The notes below the pieces were generated by a model that saw only the letters and a list, made by a program, of their open reading frames with translations, had not been told where the DNA came from and did not search any database. Shown here piece by piece: positions 36,140 to 45,243 of a DNA stretch of 62,351 nucleotides. How positions within the stretch are numbered: position 1 is the stretch's first letter; each line of letters starts with the position of its first letter. The DNA comes from Zetaproteobacteria bacterium (lineage in GTDB: Bacteria > Pseudomonadota > Zetaproteobacteria > Mariprofundales > Mariprofundaceae): NCBI GenBank assembly GCA_002753275.1, contig PEAA01000008.1, positions 1 through 62,351 of the forward strand, read 5' to 3'. The position numbers and the translations under genes were made by a program.

Positions 36140-37530
36140 TTTTGCGCAGCATCTCTAAGGTGCTTGATAGGAATTGAACGCAGTGATGTTGAATTTTTGC
36201 GAAGCGTATCACCAGAATTTAGATCCTGCACCCGTGAAAAGTTTTCATGGGGTAATACGACCCTTTGAAAGCCCATGTGAATGGCCTCTTTAATGCGTGT
36301 TTCAGGATTGCCTACAGGTCGAATTTCTCCGGTAAGTCCCACTTCACCAAAGACCACCATTTGCAACGGTAGGGGACGATCTTGATAGGCTGATAATATC
36401 GCCAATAAAATCGCCAAGTCTGCTGCAGGTTCGGTGATTTTTGCACCGCCAGCAACATTGACATAAACATCGTGTTGGGTCAGGGGAATACCAATGCGTC
36501 GCTCCATGACAGCAACCAACATCGCGACGCGATTGGCATCAAGGCCTACGGCGGCCCGTTTAGGCGTGGCATACACTGTCGGAGAGACGAGGGCTTGTAC
36601 TTCAACCAGTAAGGGGCGCGTTCCTTCAAGGCAGGCCAAAACAACCGATCCAGAAGTATCGGCAGAGCGCTCTGCTAAAAAGAGGCGAGAAGCATCACGA
36701 ATTCCGACGAGTCCTTTGTCGCGCATCTCAAAGACACCGATCTCTCCTGCGGGGCCATAACGGTTTTTGATGGCACGCAAAATACGATGCGAATGTCCAC
36801 GGTCGCCTTCAAAATAGATAACGGCATCGACCATGTGTTCGAGTACGCGTGGCCCTGCCAAATTACCATCTTTGGTCACATGACCTACCAAGATCAGTGC
36901 ATGGCCCAATTGTTTGGCTTGTTGAATGAGTGCTGCGGCACAATCACGCACTTGCGAGACGGTTCCTGCTGCGCTGGTCAGTTGATCGCTTATGGTTGTT
37001 TGAATCGAATCAATGATTACGGTTGAGGGGCGACTACCTTTAATGGTTGAAAGCATCGATTCAAGATTACAACTGTTGGCAAGAAGAAGATTGGGGTGGA
37101 GGGCATCGATGCGTTGCCCGCGTAATTTAACTTGTTGTGCAGACTCTTCACCGGTGATGTAAAGCACCTCTTTTCGTTCAGAAGAGGCACTGTTTTTTAA
37201 CAACATGGCGATTTGACTGGCCGCTTGCAGCAATAGGGTTGATTTACCAATGCCTGGATTGCCACCTACCAAAATGGCCGATCCGGGAACCAAACCACCA
37301 CCAAGAACACGGTTGAGTTCATCAATGCCAGTAGAGAACCGTGGACTATCTTCACATGAAACCTCAGTAATTGCCGTTGCGGTCAAGCTGGGAATATTCG
37401 AAGATTTGGGTGTTTTATTTGTAAAGCCACTCTCTTCGGTAATGCTATTCCAAGCCAGACAATCAGGGCATTGCCCCATCCATTTGCGATGTTCAGAACC
37501 GCAACTATTGCAAGTGAATAGAGATTTCAT
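36118..37530 (-). CDS. radA: DNA repair protein RadA
   Basis: A RecA-like ATPase that drives branch migration in recombination. The N-terminal zinc finger is CNSCG ... CPDC, then Walker A GGNPGIGKST, the RadA signature KNRYGPAGEIGVFEM and a Lon-like C-terminal domain (KITEPAADLAILLA). The start is placed at ATG 37530, six residues before the first zinc cysteine; ATGs at 37557 and 37578 are in frame and none has a clear ribosome site. Length from 37530 is 470 residues. Confidence 0.93.
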   Translation of the reverse strand: MKSLFTCNSCGSEHRKWMGQCPDCLAWNSITEESGFTNKTPKSSNIPSLTATAITEVSCEDSPRFSTGIDELNRVLGGGLVPGSAILVGGNPGIGKSTLLLQAASQIAMLLKNSASSERKEVLYITGEESAQQVKLRGQRIDALHPNLLLANSCNLESMLSTIKGSRPSTVIIDSIQTTISDQLTSAAGTVSQVRDCAAALIQQAKQLGHALILVGHVTKDGNLAGPRVLEHMVDAVIYFEGDRGHSHRILRAIKNRYGPAGEIGVFEMRDKGLVGIRDASRLFLAERSADTSGSVVLACLEGTRPLLVEVQALVSPTVYATPKRAAVGLDANRVAMLVAVMERRIGIPLTQHDVYVNVAGGAKITEPAADLAILLAILSAYQDRPLPLQMVVFGEVGLTGEIRPVGNPETRIKEAIHMGFQRVVLPHENFSRVQDLNSGDTLRKNSTSLRSIPIKHLRDAAQKCLERDH

Positions 37531-37639
37531 GGGGGGATTATGCGGTAATTGTGACATGATAGAAAGAGCTCTTTTCATAAGAACCCATAAAATAGCTACG
37601 CTTTGCTATTTTAACCTGCTGATTATACATTTCACCACC

Positions 37640-38206
37640 ATGACAATTCGCAAAATTTTAATTTATCCTGATGATCAGCTAAGAAGTATCGCCACTCCAA
37701 TAGCTGATCCAACCTCTGCCGAGATCGGAGCGTTGATCCAAGATTTGGCCGATACGATGTATGATGCACCAGGTGTGGGTTTGGCGGCACCACAAATTGG
37801 TATTTCGCTCCGTATTGCAGTGACAGATACCCATTGGCGTAGTGGTCGCTATGAAGGTGTTGGCGCGGGTGAGGGGCCAGATCGTCGCCTAAATGTTTGG
37901 ATCAATCCTGAAATACTTTGGCGTAGTGATGTGTTGCAGACCTATGAAGAAGGCTGTTTATCATTGCCTGAGATGTTTGCGGATGTGAGTCGTCCGGCAG
38001 CGATCCGCTTGCGCTGGCTGGATGAGCATGGCAATAAACATGAACGCGATTTCGAGGGGTTTGAAGCGGTCGCATTACAGCACGAGTTTGATCATCTTGA
38101 TGGACGAGTCTTTATTGATCATTTAAGTGTGATTAAACGAAAGATGATTCATCGCAAGTTGTTAAAACGCAAAAAAATGATGATATCATCAGAAGAATCC
38201 GCATGA
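37640..38206 (+). CDS. def: Peptide deformylase
   Basis: Removes the formyl group from nascent proteins. All three motifs are present: GVGLAAPQIG, EGCLSLPE with the metal Cys, and QHEFDHLDG with HEFDH. The start is ATG 37640 (MTIRKIL); the frame is open for 130 codons upstream but that part is antisense to radA. Length is 188 residues. It overlaps fmt by four bases, the standard def-fmt-rsmB order. Confidence 0.95.
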   Translation: MTIRKILIYPDDQLRSIATPIADPTSAEIGALIQDLADTMYDAPGVGLAAPQIGISLRIAVTDTHWRSGRYEGVGAGEGPDRRLNVWINPEILWRSDVLQTYEEGCLSLPEMFADVSRPAAIRLRWLDEHGNKHERDFEGFEAVALQHEFDHLDGRVFIDHLSVIKRKMIHRKLLKRKKMMISSEESA

Positions 38207-39144
38207 CCCTTCGTATTGTTTTTGCAGGAACCCCTGTGTTTTCTGCTTCGTGTCTGCAGGCATTGTTAAGCGATGCGCGCTTTGATGTGGTTGGAGTTGT
38301 TTCTCAACCCGATCGAAAATCGGGGCGTGGCATGAAGTTGACCCCTTCACCGGTGAAACAATTGGCATTGCAATATAATATAGATGTGATTACCCCTGAG
38401 CGCCTGCGTGGTGATGAGAGCTCACTTGCATGGTTACATGAGAAAGAGTGTGATATGTTGGTGGTAGTTGCATTTGGTATGATTCTCCCGAAATCATGGT
38501 TGGATGCACCTGCGATTGCACCGATCAATGTTCACGCATCACTGCTTCCCCGTTGGCGTGGTGCAGCACCCATCGAGCGCGCCATGCTTGCTGGTGATGA
38601 GGTAACAGGTGTCAATATCATGCAGATGGAAGAGGGACTTGATACCGGCGATGTTTATGCAAGCTCTGCTATTGAGATCGGTGCAACGATGTTGGGAGGG
38701 GCGTTATGGGCAGCGTTATCTGAGGTCGGCAATGCATTATTACTTGATAGTTTACCCAAAATTGCAGCGGGGGAACTTCAGCCTGTTCCACAAGATGATT
38801 CGCAGGCGATTTATGCGAAAAAAATAACCAATGACGAGCGTGTTGTGAATTGGCAACTCTCTGCACAACAACTTGATCGCTATGTGCGTGTATTTTCACC
38901 CAAGCCAGGCATGCGCGCCTTGCTGCAAGGCAAATGGCTAAAAATTATTGCTGGTGCGCCAATAGATGATGTTACTTCGTTACAGGCATGTGGAGCAATT
39001 CTCTCTTTGCAACCCTTTACCGTGATGTGTGGAGATGGCTCTGCTTATGAAATTGAAAAGGTTCAACCTGAAGGAAAGCAGGTCATGGGCATTCGCGATT
39101 ATTTGCTCGGCGCAAAATTACAGATTGGAGATCAATTTGAATGA
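38203..39144 (+). CDS. fmt: Methionyl-tRNA formyltransferase
   Basis: Formylates initiator Met-tRNA with 10-formyl-THF. FAGTPVFS opens the Rossmann fold, the catalytic site is in INVHASLLPRWRGAAPI, and MEEGLDTGDV follows. Length is 313 residues. It overlaps def and rsmB. Its product is what Def later removes, explaining the operon. Confidence 0.96.
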   Translation: MTLRIVFAGTPVFSASCLQALLSDARFDVVGVVSQPDRKSGRGMKLTPSPVKQLALQYNIDVITPERLRGDESSLAWLHEKECDMLVVVAFGMILPKSWLDAPAIAPINVHASLLPRWRGAAPIERAMLAGDEVTGVNIMQMEEGLDTGDVYASSAIEIGATMLGGALWAALSEVGNALLLDSLPKIAAGELQPVPQDDSQAIYAKKITNDERVVNWQLSAQQLDRYVRVFSPKPGMRALLQGKWLKIIAGAPIDDVTSLQACGAILSLQPFTVMCGDGSAYEIEKVQPEGKQVMGIRDYLLGAKLQIGDQFE

Positions 39145-40456
39145 TGAAAGGGTTGCACCAAGTGGCATCAATGTACGCTTTTTTGCCATTCAGAGTTTAG
39201 GCCGTATCCTTGATGATGGGGATAAAGCCGAGGTGGTTTTAAACCAAACAGCACAGATGTCAGATATGGATGGGCGTGATCGTGCCTTTTTATGTGAATT
39301 GGTTTTGGGCGTTTTGCGTCACTATTTTTCACTGGAGGTTGATGTCTCCCGTTTTGTCAATCGTAAACCTCCTGAAGAGGCGCGTTTGGCGATGTTGATT
39401 GGCGCCTATCAATTGCGTTATATGCGTGTTCCTGTCCATGCCGCAGTCTCTGAAACCGTTTCCGCTTTAAAGTTTGTACAAACGCATGCTGCAATTCATG
39501 CCGCAAAAATGGTCAATGCCGTGCTGCGAACACTCGCGGAATCGTCTCCACCTGACAAATTAAAACCCTATCAACGGGCCGAGCTTCCGCGTTGGATCTA
39601 TCAATCGTGGCGTGCAGCCTGGGGGGAAGAGGTCGTTCAACGCCTGGCCGCGGTTTTGACAACACAGCCGCCATTAACCCTCGCCATCGCAGATGCGCGT
39701 GAGGCATGGATTGCGACGGCCAATGTTGAAGGCTTGGAAACGGTTGCTGGTGAAGTCGCATCCACCGCTGTTTTGTTGCCATCTGGGACATCTGTCCCTG
39801 CATTGCCAACATTTGACGAAGGTGGATGCTGGGTGATGGATCAATCGGCACAACTTCCCATATTGGCGGCGCATGCTCTATTGGGATCGGTGCAAGGGCT
39901 TTGGTTGGATTTGTGTGCTTCACCGGGTGGCAAGGCTCTGCTTGCGGCATCATTAAACCCTGAAGCAACCATTCTAGCCGTGGAACGCTCAGCCAATCGT
40001 TTGCCGATGTTGGGTGAAAATATTGCCCGTGTGGCCAACGGTCGCGTGCAGATGGTGCAAGCGGATGCCTCTTCATTACCTATGGAAAAAGAGCTTGCCG
40101 ATGTGATCGTGTTGGATGCCCCTTGTTCAGCCTCAGGGATTTTTCGCCGTCATCCTGATGCAAAGTTTTTACACAGCGAGATGGATGTACAAAAAATGGC
40201 GCTTTTGCAACGGCAGTTGCTGCTCGAATCGGCGCGGGTGTTAAAGGTGGGCGGGTTGCTTCTCTTCTCGGTCTGTTCTATTCATCCCCAAGAGAATGAA
40301 CAACTTTTTACAGAAATGGACGCGCTGAGCTTACGCGCATGTGCGTTACCTCCGATATTGAAACCTTTTGAAATTGCGCCAGGAATGGCTCGTTTGTTAC
40401 CCAGTGAAACGCATGATGGGTTTTTTATTGCGATGTTGCATAAGGTGGAACAATGA
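39137..40456 (+). CDS. rsmB: 16S rRNA (cytosine-967 C5)-methyltransferase RsmB
   Basis: A NusB-like N-domain (about 1-140) is followed by a SAM methyltransferase domain. SAM motif CASPGGKAL, the catalytic DAPCSASG with the release Cys, and a second Cys in LLFSVCSIHPQENE as nucleophile. No ATG fits; the start is TTG 39137, with GGAG seven bases upstream and an eight-base overlap with fmt. TTG 39125 is also possible. Length is 439 residues. The stop overlaps mnmA. Confidence 0.93.
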   Translation: MNDERVAPSGINVRFFAIQSLGRILDDGDKAEVVLNQTAQMSDMDGRDRAFLCELVLGVLRHYFSLEVDVSRFVNRKPPEEARLAMLIGAYQLRYMRVPVHAAVSETVSALKFVQTHAAIHAAKMVNAVLRTLAESSPPDKLKPYQRAELPRWIYQSWRAAWGEEVVQRLAAVLTTQPPLTLAIADAREAWIATANVEGLETVAGEVASTAVLLPSGTSVPALPTFDEGGCWVMDQSAQLPILAAHALLGSVQGLWLDLCASPGGKALLAASLNPEATILAVERSANRLPMLGENIARVANGRVQMVQADASSLPMEKELADVIVLDAPCSASGIFRRHPDAKFLHSEMDVQKMALLQRQLLLESARVLKVGGLLLFSVCSIHPQENEQLFTEMDALSLRACALPPILKPFEIAPGMARLLPSETHDGFFIAMLHKVEQ

Positions 40457-41580
40457 GCCATTTACCTACAGATATTGAAGCGTTGATTCCTGATGTAAGT
40501 GCATGGCGGGGGCGCCGTGTGATTGCGGCTATGTCTGGAGGTGTCGACTCCTCGGTGATGGCGGCACTGCTCAAACATGCAGGGGTTGAGATTATTGGCG
40601 TATTCTTAAATGTTTGGGACTACACCCGTGAAGAGGTGACACGGCATGGCTCCTGTTGCGCCATTGAGGACGCTTACGATGCGCGTCGGGTTGCAGATCT
40701 TTTAGAGATTCCTTTTTACTCTATGGATATGCAGGAGGCCTTTCGCGAACATGTAGTCCAGCCATTCATTGATGATTATGAACTTGGACGAACCCCAAAC
40801 CCATGCGAGCGTTGCAATCGATTTTTAAAGTTTGGTGCACTGTTGCAAGCAGCTGATGCGTTGGGAGCTGATTTTGTTGCTACAGGCCATTATGTCCAGC
40901 GCACCGATGATGCCGATGGTTTCCATATTTATAAGGGCTTTGACCCTAAAAAAGATCAAACCTACTTTTTGGCGACGACAACACGGGAGCAGATGGCACG
41001 GATTCTTTTCCCAGTAGGTCATCTTGAAAAAGAGCAGACACGCAAATTGGCTGAATATTTCCAACTGCCCACAGCATCGAAGCATGAGAGCCAAGATATT
41101 TGCTTTATTCCCAATGGTGATCGTGTGGAATTTTTAAAGCGAGAAGGAGCGCAACTTGGTTTTCGTGAAGGGCCTATTCAAGACAAACAGGGCAATCTAT
41201 TGGGAACCCATCCAGGTGTTGCCCACTATACGCTAGGGCAACGCAAAGGGTTAGGGCTCGCAGATGGTCCGTGGCATGTCGTTGAACTCGATGCCAAGAA
41301 TGCTGCTGTGATTGTTGCCCGAAATGATGAGATGGGGGTCAGTCAAGTGATTGTTGAAGATCTCTCATGGCTTGCTGATGTGCACGATCATCCAGATTTA
41401 AGTGTCAAACTTCGTTACCAATCTCAACCCTCCTCATGTACGATTGAACCATTGGATCAGGGTCTGTGGCAGGTGAAATTACAAACGGCGCAAAAACCTA
41501 CCGCACCAGGGCAAGTTGCTGCTTTTTATATTGGCGATGCGTTGGTCGGTGGTGGTATTGTGCAGCGGGTCGCTTCGTAA
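40453..41580 (+). CDS. mnmA: tRNA-specific 2-thiouridylase MnmA
   Basis: Installs the 2-thio group on wobble uridine of Lys, Glu and Gln tRNAs. The PP-loop is AMSGGVDSS near residue 28. The catalytic cysteines are in NPCERCN and in SQDICFIP. GHYVQ and the C-terminal beta-barrel are also seen. Length is 375 residues. The ATG overlaps the rsmB stop. A clear terminator follows. Confidence 0.96.
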   Translation: MSHLPTDIEALIPDVSAWRGRRVIAAMSGGVDSSVMAALLKHAGVEIIGVFLNVWDYTREEVTRHGSCCAIEDAYDARRVADLLEIPFYSMDMQEAFREHVVQPFIDDYELGRTPNPCERCNRFLKFGALLQAADALGADFVATGHYVQRTDDADGFHIYKGFDPKKDQTYFLATTTREQMARILFPVGHLEKEQTRKLAEYFQLPTASKHESQDICFIPNGDRVEFLKREGAQLGFREGPIQDKQGNLLGTHPGVAHYTLGQRKGLGLADGPWHVVELDAKNAAVIVARNDEMGVSQVIVEDLSWLADVHDHPDLSVKLRYQSQPSSCTIEPLDQGLWQVKLQTAQKPTAPGQVAAFYIGDALVGGGIVQRVAS

Positions 41581-41600
41581 TCAGCGCGATAAACTGCCAA

Positions 41601-41635
41601 AACGAAGGGACCTTTTGGCTCCCTTCGTTCTTTTT
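41601..41635 (+). terminator. Rho-independent terminator after mnmA
   Basis: A perfect 10-base stem, AACGAAGGGA (41601-41610) with TCCCTTCGTT (41620-41629), is followed by CTTTTT. It ends the def-fmt-rsmB-mnmA unit. On the other strand it may also end the small gene at 41655-41819. Confidence 0.88.
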
Positions 41636-41654
41636 CTGTTCAATAATGCGTGCT

Positions 41655-41819
41655 TTAATGGTGCGATTTTATCATTAATTTTAACATCTTATAGTTGATA
41701 ACCATAAAACGGTATCCTTGCCAAATTAAAGACAGACGCATAAAGCGAGTGAACTTGGTTGGCGTTGGAGGGTAATATGATTGCTGATATGGATCTCGGT
41801 TAATCACTTTTTTTGGCAT
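41655..41819 (-). CDS. 54-residue protein downstream of the sulfide:quinone oxidoreductase
   Basis: A short frame starts at ATG 41819 with a strong GAGGAG seven bases upstream. The 54-residue protein begins MPKKVINRDPYQQS, has an aromatic/proline segment (YYPPTPTK) and then a basic, hydrophobic stretch from about 25 (RLSLIWQGYRFMVINY) that could be one membrane-associated helix, and ends in KSHH. It lies 67 bases after the oxidoreductase stop on the same strand. I do not recognise it with certainty; position suggests a membrane accessory of sulfide oxidation. Confidence 0.7.
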   Translation of the reverse strand: MPKKVINRDPYQQSYYPPTPTKFTRFMRLSLIWQGYRFMVINYKMLKLMIKSHH

Positions 41820-41886
41820 AAAATCTCCTCAATGGGGGCTGTTTGAATCTATCGTTTCACTAACTAGATGATGGTTCATTATTGCA

Positions 41887-43344
41887 TTAATCAGGCAGTA
41901 AGGCCCAACCAGGTTTCATTTTTGATTGGTAGATGAATGTGTGGTGGAGCAGATATTTCATCCAGTGCCCTGCAAGGCCTATTTCACCAAAGGTAAGATC
42001 CAGATCACGCCCATAATTGGGGTATTTTGCAAAGTCTGGTACGACTGGGAATACAGACATGGTTACAGCTGAACCTCGAAATGCATGGGCACCTGTTGAA
42101 GCGACACACGCTGCGCCCATTTCTGCCATTGATGCAGTATGGGTGGGTTTATCGGCACCTTTGATCATATCACTGATGCTGCGCGCCACCGCTTTAGCCA
42201 TAGCCGCAGAAGGCATACCTGTCCGTGGTGGGGCAGGGTTGATGGGGGTGCCATTGGCACTTTGCATCGGTTTACTGATTAGATGGGGAGGGGCAAAGGC
42301 AATTCCAATAGCAAAAATGTTGCGATACGACGGTGTTTGATAGTTTTTAGGCCAATCTTCAGCGCTCCACTCAGCATAAGGGCGAGGCGTGTAGTCAGCA
42401 TCAACCTTCATAAAGCCATTGGGAGCAAAAAGTTGTGTGGTAATGTCTTCCCCTTTTTTGTCATATGATTTAAGACCAACACCTGTAAACGGTGGAATAA
42501 GCATGGAAAAATCAAATTCTATTTCATGGTAGCTACCATCAAGCAATTCATAATGAATTTTTCCAGCTTCAACTTTGGTGACATGGGCGCGTGTAATCCA
42601 TTCAATACCGCGTTCAACCATTAGGGATTCAGAGAACACTTTCGCATTGGTGACATAACCACCACGCTCAATATGAACACTGCCCATGCCAAAATCACCC
42701 AATTCATACTCATTGCTGAGCCAAATAATGCGCGCTTTGTCGCGCACACCTGCTTCACGAAGAATATGTTCGACATTATAAATATATTCAAAGGCCGCCC
42801 CTTGGCAGGTACACATGCCATGCCCTGTACCTATGACGAGGGTGCGATGAGCGCCTTTTTCCATGGCTGCAATCTGTTCTTGCAATTTTTCGTTGGCTTC
42901 AAGCGCATGGGATGGGGTGCAAACCGATACAGTGAAACCGTTGTCGGGCCCCAATCCTTGGGTGGCCGCGAAATTTAATTTTGGCCCAGTTGCATTGATA
43001 AGGTAATCATAGGTGATCGACTCTTGCATGCCTGCTTTGGCAGCTTCGGTGTACTCAATGACAACATACGGGGTCTTGCTTTCTGCATTGCCTTCAGGGT
43101 GGATAGCAACCCCTTTGGCTTGACGAAAATCTATACCCTCTTTTTTGTAAAGAGGGGGCAACTCAAAGGTAACCTCTTCTTCGGTCATCTGACCGACACC
43201 CACCCAAATGTTTGATGGAATCCAATTCCATTTTGAATTTGGAGATACGACAACGATCTCATGTTGTTTTCCAATCCATTTGCTCAGGTAGCGTGCTGCT
43301 GTGTGGCCAGAAATCCCTGCGCCTAAAATAACAATTCGTGACAT
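41887..43344 (-). CDS. sqr: Sulfide:quinone oxidoreductase-like flavoprotein
   Basis: An FAD enzyme of 485 residues that should pass electrons from sulfide to the quinone pool. The N-terminal dinucleotide fold is VILGAGISGHTAA. Cysteines that could form the SQR polysulfide site are Cys142 (VCTPSH), Cys178/Cys180 (MCTCQG) and Cys413 (GAACVAS). The C-terminus is amphipathic and aromatic (WMKYLLHHTFIYQ), suited to membrane binding. The start is ATG 43344, with GGGAGG just upstream; a longer frame reaches 43398. It is longer than classic type I SQR. Another flavocytochrome-like role cannot be excluded. Divergent from cydPABX. Confidence 0.82.
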   Translation of the reverse strand: MSRIVILGAGISGHTAARYLSKWIGKQHEIVVVSPNSKWNWIPSNIWVGVGQMTEEEVTFELPPLYKKEGIDFRQAKGVAIHPEGNAESKTPYVVIEYTEAAKAGMQESITYDYLINATGPKLNFAATQGLGPDNGFTVSVCTPSHALEANEKLQEQIAAMEKGAHRTLVIGTGHGMCTCQGAAFEYIYNVEHILREAGVRDKARIIWLSNEYELGDFGMGSVHIERGGYVTNAKVFSESLMVERGIEWITRAHVTKVEAGKIHYELLDGSYHEIEFDFSMLIPPFTGVGLKSYDKKGEDITTQLFAPNGFMKVDADYTPRPYAEWSAEDWPKNYQTPSYRNIFAIGIAFAPPHLISKPMQSANGTPINPAPPRTGMPSAAMAKAVARSISDMIKGADKPTHTASMAEMGAACVASTGAHAFRGSAVTMSVFPVVPDFAKYPNYGRDLDLTFGEIGLAGHWMKYLLHHTFIYQSKMKPGWALLPD

Positions 43345-43459
43345 TCTTCCTCCCGATTTAGGTTCGTTCGCCCCTTTCTTGCTCTTAGATGCGAACATTA
43401 TGATGTGATAATATATAAATCAACACTTTATTTCACAAGTATATTAAATTACAATATTA

Positions 43460-43487
43460 TTGACATATTATTAAATAATAATAATTA
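43460..43487 (+). promoter_or_regulatory. Putative sigma-70 promoter for cydPABX
   Basis: TTGACA at 43460-43465 is a perfect -35, and TAATTA at 43482-43487, 16 bases later, is a fair -10, in a very AT-rich divergent region (43399-43500). No FNR or ArcA site could be identified with confidence. Confidence 0.5.
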
Positions 43488-43511
43488 TTCGCCGCAGTTG
43501 GAGGTGCTGTT

Positions 43512-43664
43512 ATGATGTCTCGATTTCAAAAAGAAATTTCATTGATTCTTCTGCTTAAGGTCTTGGTGATGGGGGTGATTTGGATGGTTTGGTTTTCTGA
43601 TCCACCCACAGCGGATGTTGTGCAACACTTGGGGTATGAAAGTCCAATCGATGTGATTCGATAA
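43512..43664 (+). CDS. cydP: CydP-like small subunit of cytochrome bd oxidase
   Basis: A 50-residue protein with GGAGGT upstream of ATG 43512 (a second ATG follows at once). Residues 1-8 are polar with basic residues (SRFQKE), about 9-29 form one transmembrane helix (ISLILLLKVLVMGVIWMVW), then a short tail starting FSDPP. This pattern and the place directly before cydA match the CydP-type small proteins of bd operons. It lies 19 bases before cydA. Confidence 0.72.
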   Translation: MMSRFQKEISLILLLKVLVMGVIWMVWFSDPPTADVVQHLGYESPIDVIR

Positions 43665-43683
43665 TTAATAGAGGAGATTAAAG

Positions 43684-45243
43684 ATGATTAGTGAAGCGCT
43701 GGTAGATATATCACGATTGCAATTTGCCATGACTGCAATCACCCACTTTTTGTTTGTGCCGCTTACGCTCGGTATGTCATTAATGTTGGTGATTATGGAG
43801 TCATTGTATGTCACGACGGGGAAAGAAATTTATAAAGATATGACCCGTTTTTGGGGCAAGCTGTTTGCCATTAACTTTGCCATGGGGGTGGTGACAGGAT
43901 TAACGATGGAATTCCAGTTTGGTACCAACTGGGCCTATTATTCACATTATGTGGGCGATATTTTTGGCGTGCCGTTGGCTATTGAAGGGCTGATGGCCTT
44001 CTTCTTGGAATCAACCATGATCGGACTGTTCTTCTTTGGCTGGGATCGATTGAGTAAACGCAAGCATCTTATGGTGACCTTGTTGGTTGCCTTTGGCTCC
44101 AACCTTTCAGCATTATGGATTTTGATTGCCAATGGCTGGATGCAGTACCCCATTGGTACAGTGTTTAATCCTGAAACCATGCGCATGGAGCTTGAGAATT
44201 TCACCCAACTTCTCTTTAACCCTGTCGCACAAGTGAAGTTTTTACACACGCTAAGTGCGGGCTATTTGACAGGGGCAATTTTCGTATTGGGGATCAGTGC
44301 TTTTTACTTATTAAAAAAGCGTGACAGTGAATTTGCCCGTCGCTCCTTCGCTGTTGCGGCAGGATTTGGCACTGTGGTGTCGGTCAGTGCCATTATGCTT
44401 GGAGATGAATCAGGATACCATGTGGCCGAAGTTCAACCTGAAAAAATGGCTGCGATTGAAGCCATTTGGGAAACAGAGCCTGCACCAGCTCCCTTTTTGA
44501 TTGCGGCGAATATCGATGAAGAGAACCATGACAATAGCTTTACACTGGAGATCCCCTATGCGTTGGGATTGATTGCCACTCGCTCGCTCGATAAAGAGGT
44601 GCCAGGTATTCATGAGTTGGTTGCGTTGAATGAAGAGAAAATTCGTAGTGGTTTGATGAGTTACGCTCTGTTGAATCAGGTGCGTGATAAAACAGCCACC
44701 ATTGCTGAATTGGCAATTTTCAATGAACATATTCACAATATTGGCTATGCGCTTCTTTTGAAAAAGTATGTTGAGAATCCCGTAGATGCCACGGATGCAC
44801 AGATTGCAAAAGCAGCGGCAAGTACCATTCCAAAGGTTACGCCAATGTTCTGGACATTCCGCATTATGGTGGCGATTGGCTTCTTCCTCTTTTTACTGAG
44901 TGCGTATGGTCTATATTCCGTGAAAAAGGGCAGTGCTTGGAACAATAAATGGTTGCTTCGCGCTGCGCTTTACTCCATTCCACTCCCCTTTATCGCTGCG
45001 GAACTGGGTTGGTTTGTCGCAGAGTTTGGGCGTCAACCTTGGACTGTTTATGGTATTTTGCCAACGCATCTCTCGGTTTCAAGTTTAAATGTTTCCGATG
45101 TGAATGGTTCATTAATCGCATTTGCGTTGATGTATAGCTCGCTTTTCGCTGTCGAGTTGTTTTTGATGTTTAAATATGCGCGTTTGGGGCCCAGCGCATT
45201 GCACACAGGAAGATATCATTTTGAAGGAGGCAAGCATGTTTGA
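43684..45243 (+). CDS. cydA: Cytochrome bd ubiquinol oxidase subunit I
   Basis: CydA carries haems b558, b595 and d and the quinol site. The haem-ligand His21 lies in THFLFVPLTLG, EFQFGTNW follows near residue 79, and GRQPW is near 445. Nine transmembrane helices are expected. At 519 residues with a long region after helix 6 it is the E. coli-type, long Q-loop form. GAGGAG seven bases before ATG 43684 is a strong ribosome site. Bd oxidases have high O2 affinity and resist sulfide and cyanide, which fits the neighbouring sqr. Confidence 0.96.
   Translation: MISEALVDISRLQFAMTAITHFLFVPLTLGMSLMLVIMESLYVTTGKEIYKDMTRFWGKLFAINFAMGVVTGLTMEFQFGTNWAYYSHYVGDIFGVPLAIEGLMAFFLESTMIGLFFFGWDRLSKRKHLMVTLLVAFGSNLSALWILIANGWMQYPIGTVFNPETMRMELENFTQLLFNPVAQVKFLHTLSAGYLTGAIFVLGISAFYLLKKRDSEFARRSFAVAAGFGTVVSVSAIMLGDESGYHVAEVQPEKMAAIEAIWETEPAPAPFLIAANIDEENHDNSFTLEIPYALGLIATRSLDKEVPGIHELVALNEEKIRSGLMSYALLNQVRDKTATIAELAIFNEHIHNIGYALLLKKYVENPVDATDAQIAKAAASTIPKVTPMFWTFRIMVAIGFFLFLLSAYGLYSVKKGSAWNNKWLLRAALYSIPLPFIAAELGWFVAEFGRQPWTVYGILPTHLSVSSLNVSDVNGSLIAFALMYSSLFAVELFLMFKYARLGPSALHTGRYHFEGGKHV

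Noticed and set aside
37250-37639. Long upstream in-frame extension of def
   Set aside because: It is antisense to radA; the deformylase family starts at ATG 37640.
39513-40076. A 187-codon minus-strand frame
   Set aside because: Antisense to rsmB; no family resemblance.
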